Positions 55,791-63,781 of a stretch of DNA of 64,000 nt are shown piece after piece. Made by a program: the position numbers and the translations under genes. Position 1 is the first letter of the stretch. Every line of letters starts with the position of its first letter. Under the pieces are notes generated by a model. It saw only the letters and a program-made list of their open reading frames with translations. It had not been told where the DNA came from and made no database searches. The stretch comes from Lysinibacillus sphaericus (lineage in GTDB: Bacteria; Bacillota; Bacilli; Bacillales_A; Planococcaceae), in assembly GCF_006864135.1 (NCBI RefSeq), contig NZ_SADV01000024.1, positions 1 to 64,000 of the forward strand, read 5' to 3'.

Positions 55791-57308
55791 TTACTTCCCA
55801 AATTGCGGAATATGATGGTCACCTATAGCAACATGGATTACCTTTGGTTCTGTATAGAATTCAAACATTGCGTAATGACCACCCTCTCTTCCAATTCCAC
55901 TATCTTTCATACCGCCAAATGGAATTCGAAGATCTCGTACGTTTTGAGCGTTAATCCAAAGCATACCTGCTTCAATAGCATCCGCCATACGATGTGCTCG
56001 TTTTAAATCTTTTGTCCATACAAAACCAGCTAGTCCGTAAGATACGTCATTTGCCATATGAAGTACTTCTTCATCTGTTTCAAATTCGATTACGGCCATA
56101 ACGGGACCAAAAATTTCTTCCTGACATACTCTCATGTCATTTTTTGCATTCAATAAAAGGGTCGGTGGTACAAAATTACCTGCCTTTACCTTTTCCGGAA
56201 CCACTCCCTGAACTACTTCACAACCTTCTTCTTTAGCGATTTCTATATATTTTTTTACTTTGTTGTAGTGACCTTTTTCAATTAGCGGACCAAGCTCAGT
56301 TGATGAATCCATTGGGTCACCGATTTTAATGTTAGCGACACGTGCTTTTAATTTTTCAACAAATTGATCTTTAATATTTTTATGCAAGAATACGCGAGAA
56401 TTGGATGTACAACGTTCCCCATTAAATGAGAAAATCCCCCATATTGCTGCATCTAGAGCTCGTTCAAGATCTGCATCATCAAATACAATTAAAGGTGATT
56501 TCCCACCAAGCTCCATCGATGTTTTCTTTAAAGTATCCGCAGCGTTTTTAATAATAGTGGAGCCTGTAGTCGTTTCACCTGTAAATGAAACCGCTTTCAC
56601 ATCTGAGTGAGCAACAAGTGCAGCCCCTGCTGTTTCTCCAAAGCCATGCACGATATTAAAGACGCCATCCGGAACTTGAGCTTTATGAATAATTTCAGCT
56701 AATTTATTTGCAGTCAATGGTGAAAGTTCAGCTGGTTTTAGGACAACCGTATTTCCAGTTGCTAATGCAGGCGCTACTTTCCAAGTCTCTAACATGAATG
56801 GGGCATTCCATGGCGTAATTAACCCTATAACACCTAATGGTTTATAAACTGTATAATTAATGAATTCATCATCCATTGGATAAGATTCGCCATGCAATTT
56901 TGTCTCAACCATTCGTGCGTAGAAACGGAAATTCTCTGCAGCACGTGCGGTTTGATTTCTTGTTTGGCTAATTGGCAAACCTGTGTCTAATGATTCTAAG
57001 AAAGCAATTTCTTCAATCTCCTCATCGATGATATCTGCAATTCTATTAATATAATTCATTCTTTCTTTCAATTTCATCTTGCCCCACGGACCATTCACAA
57101 ACGCTTCTTTTGCTGAAAGAACAGCTTGATTTATATCCGCTTCACGCCCCTCAGCGATATAGTTGTTTATTGCATTGGTAAATGGATTTTTATTTTCAAA
57201 AGAAGCACCTGATTGACTGTCGACAAACTGTCCATTAATATAAAGTTTTACATTTGCTACTTGCTTGTGTTCGTGATTTTTTTGAGTCTCAGATACTTGA
57301 ACTTGCAT
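55791..57308 (-). CDS. hpaE: 5-carboxymethyl-2-hydroxymuconate semialdehyde dehydrogenase
   Basis: 505 residues of the aldehyde dehydrogenase superfamily. TPWNAPFMLETWKVAPALATGN and FTGETTTGSTI bind NAD, MELGGKSPLIVFDDAD holds Glu and FNGERCTSNSRVF the catalytic Cys. The C-terminal part EGGHYAMFEFYTEPKVIHV is characteristic of HpaE. It oxidises the ring-cleavage product to the dicarboxylic acid. GGGGAG lies nine bases before the ATG. It is the second gene of the operon. Confidence 0.94.
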   Translation of the reverse strand: MQVQVSETQKNHEHKQVANVKLYINGQFVDSQSGASFENKNPFTNAINNYIAEGREADINQAVLSAKEAFVNGPWGKMKLKERMNYINRIADIIDEEIEEIAFLESLDTGLPISQTRNQTARAAENFRFYARMVETKLHGESYPMDDEFINYTVYKPLGVIGLITPWNAPFMLETWKVAPALATGNTVVLKPAELSPLTANKLAEIIHKAQVPDGVFNIVHGFGETAGAALVAHSDVKAVSFTGETTTGSTIIKNAADTLKKTSMELGGKSPLIVFDDADLERALDAAIWGIFSFNGERCTSNSRVFLHKNIKDQFVEKLKARVANIKIGDPMDSSTELGPLIEKGHYNKVKKYIEIAKEEGCEVVQGVVPEKVKAGNFVPPTLLLNAKNDMRVCQEEIFGPVMAVIEFETDEEVLHMANDVSYGLAGFVWTKDLKRAHRMADAIEAGMLWINAQNVRDLRIPFGGMKDSGIGREGGHYAMFEFYTEPKVIHVAIGDHHIPQFGK

Positions 57309-57378
57309 GTTATTACACTCCCCATTCTTCTCTTACTCCTGTCACGAGGAGTAAGAGAATTTTTTAGATTTTGAATGA

Positions 57379-58305
57379 TTATTTAGTGACAATCGCATTT
57401 GATAAAATACCATATTGATTTAAAACTTCACGAATTTCGTTTTGAAGTGCCTCAGCTGGTAAATCCATTGGCTTACGTAAAACTGGCGTAATTTTACCCA
57501 TCATGCCCAGCGCTGCTTTTACTGGTCCAGGGTTAGTTTCTTTGAATAACACATCATTTAATGTCATCAATTCATAATGAAGATTTAAAGCTTTTTCAGC
57601 GTCGCCTTCCTCCCAAGCATTGTGCATTTCTGCTACTTTCGCTGGCGCAACGTTTGCTGTGGCGCTAATAGAACCTTTTCCACCGATTGTTAACATTGGG
57701 TAGCAAAGAAGTTCAATTCCCGAGAATAGACTGAAATCTCTACCACAATTCAACAGCACTCGATTGACATGTTCAAAATCTTTATTTGATTCTTTGTCAC
57801 CAATAATGTTCGGGCAATCTTCAACGAGTCGAGCCATTGTTGTTACTTCCATATTCAGCCCTGTTCTTCCAGGAATGTTATAGATAATAATGGGAATATC
57901 CACGGTATCGGCAATAGCTTTATAGTGTTTATATAATGCTTGCTGGGAAGGCTTGTTATAGTATGGAACAATGACCATCGCAGCATCTGCTCCCATTTCT
58001 TGAGCAGCCTTTGTTAGTCGAAGCGCTTCATTATGATTAACAGATCCCGTTGCTGGTATAAATGGAACTCGTCCGTTAATCGTTTTACTTGCTGTTTCCA
58101 TCACAAGCTCTCTTTCTTCGATTGTTAGAGAACTAGGTTCCCCAGAAGTCCCGGTTACCGAAATACCATGGCTCCCACTTTCTATTTGCCAGTTAATTAA
58201 ATTTTTAAATGTCTGTAAATCTATGCTTTCATCTTCCTTGAATGGTGTAATAACTGGTGCAATCGAACCTTTTATACTTTCTTTAGCTTTTCGAATTCTA
58301 GACAT
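57379..58305 (-). CDS. DapA-family aldolase, probably for the HPA pathway
   Basis: 308 residues of the dihydrodipicolinate synthase/N-acetylneuraminate lyase family. Visible are GTSGEPSSLTIEERE (the pyruvate-carboxylate motif), VPYYNKPSQQALYKHY with the catalytic Tyr, YNIPGRTGLN and IIGDKESN with the Schiff-base Lys. It is the first gene after the divergent promoter region, so a role in the cluster is expected: retro-aldol cleavage of 4-hydroxy-2-oxoheptanedioate to pyruvate and succinic semialdehyde, the HpaI step. Classical HpaI is a different, metal-dependent family, so this would be a non-homologous replacement. A true DapA for lysine synthesis is less likely in this context. Confidence 0.8.
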   Translation of the reverse strand: MSRIRKAKESIKGSIAPVITPFKEDESIDLQTFKNLINWQIESGSHGISVTGTSGEPSSLTIEERELVMETASKTINGRVPFIPATGSVNHNEALRLTKAAQEMGADAAMVIVPYYNKPSQQALYKHYKAIADTVDIPIIIYNIPGRTGLNMEVTTMARLVEDCPNIIGDKESNKDFEHVNRVLLNCGRDFSLFSGIELLCYPMLTIGGKGSISATANVAPAKVAEMHNAWEEGDAEKALNLHYELMTLNDVLFKETNPGPVKAALGMMGKITPVLRKPMDLPAEALQNEIREVLNQYGILSNAIVTK

Positions 58306-58341
58306 TGTATCTTCTCCTTTTCTACCTTTTCATGGAATCGT

Positions 58342-58372
58342 TTTCAAACTTAATGTATCATTAAGTTTGAAA
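58342..58372. promoter_or_regulatory. Perfect 14-bp inverted repeat between the divergent promoters
   Basis: TTTCAAACTTAATG, three bases, then its exact complement. It lies in the 132-base space between the DapA-type aldolase gene and the LysR gene. This is the expected place for the LysR protein or another regulator to bind and control both directions. Confidence 0.7.
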
Positions 58373-58437
58373 TATTTAAAATATTTAAAATGTTTGTAAC
58401 GTATATAAAATAAATATGCTTTCTAAGGAGGAGTTTC

Positions 58438-59343
58438 ATGGATATTAGACAATTGCGATACTTTACCACTATTGTTGAAGAAGGGCAAATCACTAGAGCA
58501 GCAAAGAAATTACATATGGCCCAACCCCCCCTTAGTCAACAGTTAAAAGCGCTGGAGGAAGAACTTAGTACTCTTTTGATCGTACGAAATGGAAAGAATA
58601 TAGAACTAACAGCAGCAGGAAAAGTTTTGTATAAGAGAGCTACCAATCTTTTAAGTCAGATTGATGAAACAATTATGGAAGTGAAAGAAGTGGGAGAAGG
58701 TCTTAAGGGTACTTTATCAATTGGATCTGTAAAAACATGCTTTTCTTACCTACCTGAACGCATTCGTTTTTTCCGAGAAAAGTATTCACACGTTACATTT
58801 CGTTTATACGAAGGGGATACCTATCGATTATTACAAGATTTAAGGAATAGGCATATTGAGGTTGCTATAGTCCGGTTACCTTTTGAATCAGAATTAGATG
58901 ACTTATCTTCACTACCATTACCTCCAGATCATTTTGTAGCCGTTATCCCTGAGACGTGGAATTATGAAAATACAATAAGACTAGAAGAACTTTCAAGTAT
59001 GCCACTAATGTTGCTACAACGTGTTAAGGGTGTTGGTCAATACGAATTGGTTATAGAAGCTTGTAGAAAATATCACTATGAACCAAATATTGTCTGCCAA
59101 TGTTCAGACGCTGATATGATAATGTCCCTAGTAAGAGAAGGTGTCGGTGCTTCTTTACTTCCAAGGTCTGTCTTACGTTCTTTTTCTATGAATGGCCTGA
59201 AAATATTGGAGCTTGAAGAACTTAGTATTCAATCAGATTCGGCCGTTATCTGGTTGAAGGACCGTTACATTTCAAAAAGTGCTGTTAAATTTATTGAAAC
59301 TTTTAAGAGGGAACACAGTTTAAATATTTCACAAGTAGAATGA
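58438..59343 (+). CDS. LysR-family regulator, divergent from the hpa operon
   Basis: 301 residues. The N-terminal winged helix is MDIRQLRYFTTIVEEGQITRAAKKLHMAQPPLSQQLKALEEEL in pieces, the standard LysR signature. The effector domain starts near residue 90 (GTLSIGSVKTC) and includes LREG-like MSLVREGVGASLLPRS. It is transcribed away from the aldolase gene, the classical LysR arrangement, so it most likely activates the hpa operon in response to a pathway acid. AAGGAGG lies seven bases before the ATG. Confidence 0.92.
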   Translation: MDIRQLRYFTTIVEEGQITRAAKKLHMAQPPLSQQLKALEEELSTLLIVRNGKNIELTAAGKVLYKRATNLLSQIDETIMEVKEVGEGLKGTLSIGSVKTCFSYLPERIRFFREKYSHVTFRLYEGDTYRLLQDLRNRHIEVAIVRLPFESELDDLSSLPLPPDHFVAVIPETWNYENTIRLEELSSMPLMLLQRVKGVGQYELVIEACRKYHYEPNIVCQCSDADMIMSLVREGVGASLLPRSVLRSFSMNGLKILELEELSIQSDSAVIWLKDRYISKSAVKFIETFKREHSLNISQVE

Positions 59344-59503
59344 CTCCAATAAATCATTTCAGATTTTTATTACTCACCCGTTACTTGAGCCTTTACAGTG
59401 ATATTGAATATATATTGCGGAGTCAAAAATAAGACAATGAGCTCATTTGACTTCGTTTCTAGTATGGTGGTGATTGCCACCGTTTTAAAATTGTGCTAGC
59501 AAT

Positions 59504-59767
59504 TTATAAATCTTTTGCAATGGAATCAAAAATATCGGTAGCATCTCTTGCCATCTTGTGAGTTAAATGGACATAGCGGTCTTCAGTAGTTGCTGATCTG
59601 CTTTGTCCTATTCTTTTTTGGACAGTTTTTATAGGTTGTCCACTTTCAATCAACATTGTTGCGTATAAATGGTAGTTGAAATCGATACATCTATGTAAGG
59701 CTTTTAAATCGATTGTTCTAATAATTGATGAAGAAATCTTTTTATTGTGCGTTCTGTAAGTTTTTTT
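59504..59767 (-). pseudogene. Tyrosine recombinase, 3' remnant A
   Basis: The minus-strand reading ends LYATMLIESGQPIKTVQKRIG, QSRSATTEDRYVHLTHKMARDATDIFDSIAKDL and a stop at 59504. This is the C-terminal catalytic part of a phage-type integrase, with the box II His region and the catalytic Tyr in EDRYVHL. Upstream it is broken by a stop after LLEQSI, and the expected HDFRH is changed. It has a close relative in opposite orientation at 61834-62428. Confidence 0.8.
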
Positions 59768-59859
59768 CGGAAAACTGTTGAAAAATGCCCTTTTGCAACC
59801 CTCTAGCCTTCCCTAAATTACACACCAGCTATTACATCTCCGTTATTAAATTACAAAAA

Positions 59860-59898
59860 GGCAGTTGAAAATCAGATCGAGCCGCATTTTCAACTGCC
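59860..59898 (-). terminator. Terminator of CsxC-like copy 3
   Basis: A 13-bp stem, GGCAGTTGAAAAT and complement, followed on the minus strand by TTTTTGTAATTT. It is the same design as after copies 1 and 2. Confidence 0.8.
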
Positions 59899-60018
59899 AA
59901 CTCAAATATTTGATTTTTATTAGTATCCATTAGATTTACAGGGTTGTTTTTTTGATTGCATTTTGTTGCAGTGAACTGCGTTTTTTATATGTTCTGCTCC
60001 TCTATAAACTAGAGATTA

Positions 60019-60795
60019 TTAAGGACTAACTGGAGGAGTAAGCCCTGTAAGAACAGGAGTTATAACACTAGTGCCTGCTCCAAGGCGAATTTGTTGAACT
60101 TGCAGTACTTTTACAGTAAGCTCTAGCACGATTTTTTCACGTAATGTGTCGAAAGTGCCTTCTGGTTCTGCCATAACCGGTGAAAAATCAAGTTCAAAGA
60201 AGTTTGCAGCTACTAACTCGCCAAATGGTTGTTCATTGTATTTAACTAGATTTTGGAAGAATGCTTTATCCAATCGAGCATCCATTTGCGTAGTTTCATT
60301 AAGGAAGTTCGCTTCGGCAAACTCAGAAATTCCTAAAATCGGAGTAGGGCCTCCAAGTGTTTGTGGGAACGTAAGGTCTGTAAAACCTGAAAACGGAACA
60401 TCGGCAATTCTATCTTGGAGTGCCGCGTTACATGCTGCTGTAGCATATTCTATATTTTTGCGAATATGTCCTGCTACAAATAATTTAGCTCTTGTTACCG
60501 CAAAAAAGTCAGTAGTGCCAATACGTGCAAAAGCAACAGGTACTAGTTTCACTTGATTTAGGAATACATTTTTTTTCACTCTTTTGATTTCAGTTGCTGC
60601 AGGAGTAAGCGTAATATCCGCCTCCACAGCAATTTGAAGTGTTGGTTCTGCAAGCACAACCGGAACTTTAACAGTTGGCGTCACTAACGGTGTAGCAACT
60701 ACTGGAGTAACCTCAGTAGTTAATGGTATTTGTTCTGTTGATGTTACTGGACAAGGTTCGACTTGATTAACTTGAAAATCTAATTGATCACTCAA
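60019..60795 (-). CDS. CsxC-like spore-surface protein, copy 3
   Basis: 258 residues, nearly identical to copy 2 (substitutions at a handful of sites such as ITLQ-type IAVEADI for IVVESDI and MAEPEG for MATPEG), but ending at TPPVSP without the Pro-Thr-Cys tail. It is 55 kb from copy 2, on the same strand. The frame is open six codons further to an ATG at 60813, but comparison with copy 2 fixes the TTG at 60795 after AGAGGG. The promoter is at 60847-60873 and the terminator at 59860-59898. It lies between two decayed integrase remnants in opposite orientation, which suggests that it moved with mobile DNA. Confidence 0.78.
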   Translation of the reverse strand: MSDQLDFQVNQVEPCPVTSTEQIPLTTEVTPVVATPLVTPTVKVPVVLAEPTLQIAVEADITLTPAATEIKRVKKNVFLNQVKLVPVAFARIGTTDFFAVTRAKLFVAGHIRKNIEYATAACNAALQDRIADVPFSGFTDLTFPQTLGGPTPILGISEFAEANFLNETTQMDARLDKAFFQNLVKYNEQPFGELVAANFFELDFSPVMAEPEGTFDTLREKIVLELTVKVLQVQQIRLGAGTSVITPVLTGLTPPVSP

Positions 60796-60824
60796 AAAAT
60801 TCCCTCTTTTCATTTTTTTAGTAT

Positions 60825-60840
60825 TAGAGAGCGCTCTCTA
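60825..60840. repeat. 16-bp perfect palindrome at the predicted mRNA start
   Basis: TAGAGAGCGCTCTCTA. It coincides with the predicted first transcribed bases of copy 3. The corresponding places in copies 1 and 2 hold different but also self-complementary sequences. Confidence 0.65.
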
Positions 60841-60846
60841 TATTGC

Positions 60847-60873
60847 TAGAATATGTAGCGATTAATTCTATGT
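60847..60873 (-). promoter_or_regulatory. SigK-like promoter of copy 3
   Basis: On the minus strand AC (60872-60873), 16 bases, then CATATTCTA (60847-60855), which fits the SigK pattern fully. The upstream box CTAGTATACA is at 60881-60890. Confidence 0.6.
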
Positions 60874-60899
60874 ATAGACGTGTATACTAGTTTCTTCTT

Positions 60900-61186
60900 A
60901 TTTTAAAAAAGGGATTTTTTTAGAATGTACATCAAAATGCTAAATACTCACCATAGTTAATCTAGTTTTATGTTTAGTTACCTTTTTTGATTGAAGAATT
61001 TCAAGAAAATAATAGTCAAAAGCAGAAACAATTACGAAGAAAGATTTTAGTGTACGAAAATGCTGGAACCGTGTTTATACCACAAGATTACAGAACTTAA
61101 GTTTTTGGATAGTGGAATATGTTGACCTTAAACTCGAACCGAATAGTAGTCCAATTATGAAGATGTAATAATGAATCACATCTTGC
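60900..61186. other. Gap upstream of copy 3
   Basis: No intact gene. A 37-codon plus-strand frame from a TTG at 60988 (including RKILVYENAGTVFIPQDYRT) has no ribosome site and seems to be a fragment of a small phage-type protein; no family recognised. Confidence 0.3.
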
Positions 61187-61392
61187 TCACCTAGGTAAAT
61201 ATAAAGTAAAATCTTTAACTACTCGTTTCTTACAATGGTTTATTAATTTATCTTTTTTAATCACGCAGTGTAAACATACAAATAAAATATCATCTGTTTG
61301 TATATCATCTCTATAACCAGTGAAATAATACATATTCGCTTCTTTGGCATTATTAGCAGCTATTTCAGCACCATCACTTATTTTTGAGTCAT
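61187..61392 (-). pseudogene. Frameshifted small Cys/His-rich protein
   Basis: An ATG at 61392 with AAAAGGGG reads MTQK and stops; shifting one base continues ISDGAEIAANNAKEANMYYF, TGYRDDIQTDDILFV and CLHCVIKKDKLINHC to a stop at 61187. The C-L-H-C and H-C spacing could bind zinc. One lost base has probably killed the gene. No family recognised. Confidence 0.45.
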
Positions 61393-61504
61393 CTTAATAC
61401 CCCTTTTCAAATGAGTAATTTCTTTCTGCCACGATTGATTCCCCTATTTTCTAAAATACTTGACTTTTGTGGTACAATTATCCAAAAGGAGGTTTGTAAG
61501 AATT

Positions 61505-61627
61505 ATGTCATTATTGTTTTTTCTTGCTCCGTTAGCCTTTGTAATTTGGTTTTTAATTAAGTTCATTAGATTGCTGGAGGAACAAAACGAAATTCTAAGA
61601 AATATATCTAACAAGCTAGATAAATAG
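61505..61627 (+). CDS. Small membrane protein, 40 residues
   Basis: 40 residues: a hydrophobic helix (about 2-21, SLLFFLAPLAFVIWFLIKF) followed by an amphipathic Glu/Asn/Leu-rich tail (LLEEQNEILRNISNKLDK). AAGGAGG is at 61486-61492, 12 bases before the ATG, and an extended -10 (TGGTACAAT, 61470-61478) lies upstream. The form resembles small membrane proteins of phage or regulatory type, but no family is recognised. Confidence 0.6.
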   Translation: MSLLFFLAPLAFVIWFLIKFIRLLEEQNEILRNISNKLDK

Positions 61628-61696
61628 TATACATAAATGGAAAATCCAATCTCTTTTACTGAACAAAAAATCTTTCATGTGCGCATCGCTGTTATC

Positions 61697-61882
61697 TTAA
61701 AATAAGCTCATCTGCTCATATTTTTGTTTTTTAACAGGTGCGTTCACCATTTTAGACATGTCGTGCACCGTTTCACCTTTTTCCGCGCCATTATTTTGCA
61801 GCACCACATTCTCTTCTCTCTTCAATAGGTTCAATGTATTCAAAACAACTAGTATCTCGTGAAGAATTAAAAATTCAATCAA
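61697..61882 (-). CDS. Short frame with KYEQMSLF end, doubtful
   Basis: 61 codons; the last ~35 (from NGAEKGETVHDMSKMVNAPV to KKQKYEQMSLF) look protein-like, and -QMSLF/-QLSLF ends are common on DNA-modifying proteins. The N-terminal part is low quality and overlaps the integrase remnant on the other strand. It is probably the 3' end of a lost gene. Confidence 0.3.
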   Translation of the reverse strand: MIEFLILHEILVVLNTLNLLKREENVVLQNNGAEKGETVHDMSKMVNAPVKKQKYEQMSLF

Positions 61883-62428
61883 AAGAAAACCTAAGACGTA
61901 GTAATAGTGTTATAAATGAGGATCACCCTTTTTATTTACCATTTCATATTGGCTTACATTGTGGGGCGTGTAGGCGCAATTTGTGGGCTTGAATGGAAAC
62001 ATATAAATTTCGAGGAAATGACGTTGGAAATTGAGCAGCAACTAGTTGATATCGAAGATGAAAAACGAAAAATAAACTGGCAATCTAGACCTCCAAAATT
62101 AAAGGCTGATTATCGAACTATTCCCTTTGGTAATGCTCTAACCAAAATTTTAAGAGCACTATAAAAGACAACTTGAAAATCGTTAAAAGTGCAGTGAGTT
62201 TTATAAAAAGGATTCAGAACATGATTATGTATGATAAAAAGAAAATCGTGAACATTGTACGCCAAGTGTCAAACAACATAAATAGAGAATGGTACACCTA
62301 TTAAAACTGTACAAAAAAGATTAGGACACAGCAGATCAGCTATTACTGAAGACCGCTATGTCCATCTTACAGAGAAAATGTCTCGAGATGCTGTAGACAT
62401 CTTTGATTCATTTGCTCAAGATCTTTAG
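61834..62428 (+). pseudogene. Tyrosine recombinase remnant B
   Basis: Pieces in different frames give an integrase without its N-terminus: MYSKQLVSREELKIQSKE, HPFYLPFHIGLHCG, then after a frameshift near 61967 GAICGLEWKHINFEEMTLEI and PPKLKADYRTIPFGNAL (box I Arg lost or altered), then RQLENR.KCSEFYKKDSEHD with stops, and finally TPIKTVQKRLGHSRSAITED, RYVHLTEKMSRDAVDIFDSF to a stop at 62428. The catalytic core is broken by several stops. The end is closely similar to remnant A at 59504-59767. Confidence 0.8.
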
Positions 62429-62590
62429 GTGCACTATGAGTATAAATTCTAAATGGGTGGCCCTATCGGGTGGCAAATGCCAGCCAACCCTTTATACACC
62501 TAATTACTTCGAATCATCTATCTTCAGAACAGCCATGAATGCTTCCTATAGAAATGTTATATTCATGCGTATCTATTCGTATTTATGGTT

Positions 62591-62637
62591 AGCCGATAAA
62601 CCCTTGATATATAAGGATTTATCGGCTGTTTTTTTAT
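62591..62637 (+). terminator. Hairpin terminator
   Basis: AGCCGATAAA pairs with TTTATCGGCT, then G and a run of T. No intact gene ends just before it. Confidence 0.7.
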
Positions 62638-62715
62638 TTAATTTCATTCATGAATAACTTGATTTATCGAGCTTTAATTTCTACAAATGGTGGGGATATG
62701 ATGGGGAATTTAAAT

Positions 62716-62742
62716 AGACCACCCATCACGGAGTGGTCTTTT
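62716..62742 (+). terminator. Small hairpin terminator
   Basis: AGACCAC and GTGGTCT with a 10-base loop, then TTTG. The 61-codon frame through it (62650-62835) is not convincing. Confidence 0.5.
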
Positions 62743-62846
62743 GTTGTTATTAAAAGCAAAAGTAATGTTAGTTTAATAGAAAATAATTCATTACTTTTTA
62801 TTCATTACATTAAATGGTATAATATAACTAAATAGGAGGTTAGTAA

Positions 62847-63656
62847 ATGAAAAAACTACCATTATCATTGGCTGCTAGTAGCATCTTTTTATCGATGTTA
62901 TTTACTACAGCCCATGAAACTGTACAAGCAAAAGAAATGGAAAACAAAGCGAATTCAAGCACATACATGGTTGCTTTAAAGAATCCGCATACAAAAGGTG
63001 GAGGTAAAGAAGTTGAGGTTAAAAAGGTTGAGACTAAAATTGAATCAGCTAGTCAGTTAAGTTCTTATTTAAAAGAAAACTACCCTGAATTAAAAACTGA
63101 CATTGTTACAGTAAAATTTGATTATACCGTGAGTGAGAACGATGATATAGGTCGTCCATATGATTATTTTATAAACTATGATTTGTCTCTCACACCTTAC
63201 TCATTGAATTTCGAATCTGCAATGAATAGCCACTTAAGATCAATTAAGCATCAAGATACAGCCAAAGAGGATGTCGCTAAAGCTAGAAAACAACTTAATG
63301 ATTTTATAGAAACAATGGCTAAAGATGTAATAGAAAAACTGCCAAATAAAAAAATACTAGGGCAGAGCTACAAAGGTTGGTATAGATATAAGTACATACA
63401 AGAGGATTGGCAGACAACAAGAGATTATAGTTGGACTAATTATGAACCAATTAGTATGAATCACGTTTGGGTTGACAGACCAGAAGATTATTATAAGGTA
63501 ATGATGCTCCATCCGTCTAATCCGTTAGTAATTCAATACGACCGTGAGGAACAAGAAAGATTCTTCTATAAAATTGATTACAATCGATTAAAATATAATG
63601 ACTTCAAAATTACTGATTTTGGTTGGAGAAAATTTTTAGATGGTTCTACATTTTGA
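62847..63656 (+). CDS. Secreted protein of unknown function
   Basis: 269 residues. A signal peptide (1-28: MKKLPLSLAASSIFLSMLF, cleavage after TVQA) is clear. The mature protein has a Gly/Lys-rich linker (NPHTKGGGKEVEVKK), a segment of alpha/beta character with TDIVTVKFDYTVSEND and YFINYDLSLTPY, a helical region (HLRSIKHQDTAKEDVAKARK) and a Trp/Tyr-rich C-terminus (GWYRYKYIQEDWQTTRDYSW). No domain recognised. AGGAGG lies eight bases before the ATG and a terminator follows at 63671. It probably acts outside the cell or in the wall region; nothing points to a specific role. Confidence 0.75.
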   Translation: MKKLPLSLAASSIFLSMLFTTAHETVQAKEMENKANSSTYMVALKNPHTKGGGKEVEVKKVETKIESASQLSSYLKENYPELKTDIVTVKFDYTVSENDDIGRPYDYFINYDLSLTPYSLNFESAMNSHLRSIKHQDTAKEDVAKARKQLNDFIETMAKDVIEKLPNKKILGQSYKGWYRYKYIQEDWQTTRDYSWTNYEPISMNHVWVDRPEDYYKVMMLHPSNPLVIQYDREEQERFFYKIDYNRLKYNDFKITDFGWRKFLDGSTF

Positions 63657-63670
63657 TATAGTTATTTATT

Positions 63671-63694
63671 AGCACCTTAATAAGGTGCTTTTTT
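63671..63694 (+). terminator. Terminator of the secreted-protein gene
   Basis: AGCACCTTA, one base, TAAGGTGCT, then TTTTTA, 14 bases past the stop. Confidence 0.85.
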
Positions 63695-63781
63695 ATTATA
63701 ATGAATAAAATAATTGTATTTGAAAATAATCAAAACATTTGTTGCTTAACCCATTCAAAGTGTGACATCTTATATTCCACT

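Noticed and set aside
62403-62835. Two short plus-strand frames (84 and 61 codons)
   Set aside because: They run through terminator hairpins and lack ribosome sites and recognisable protein features.
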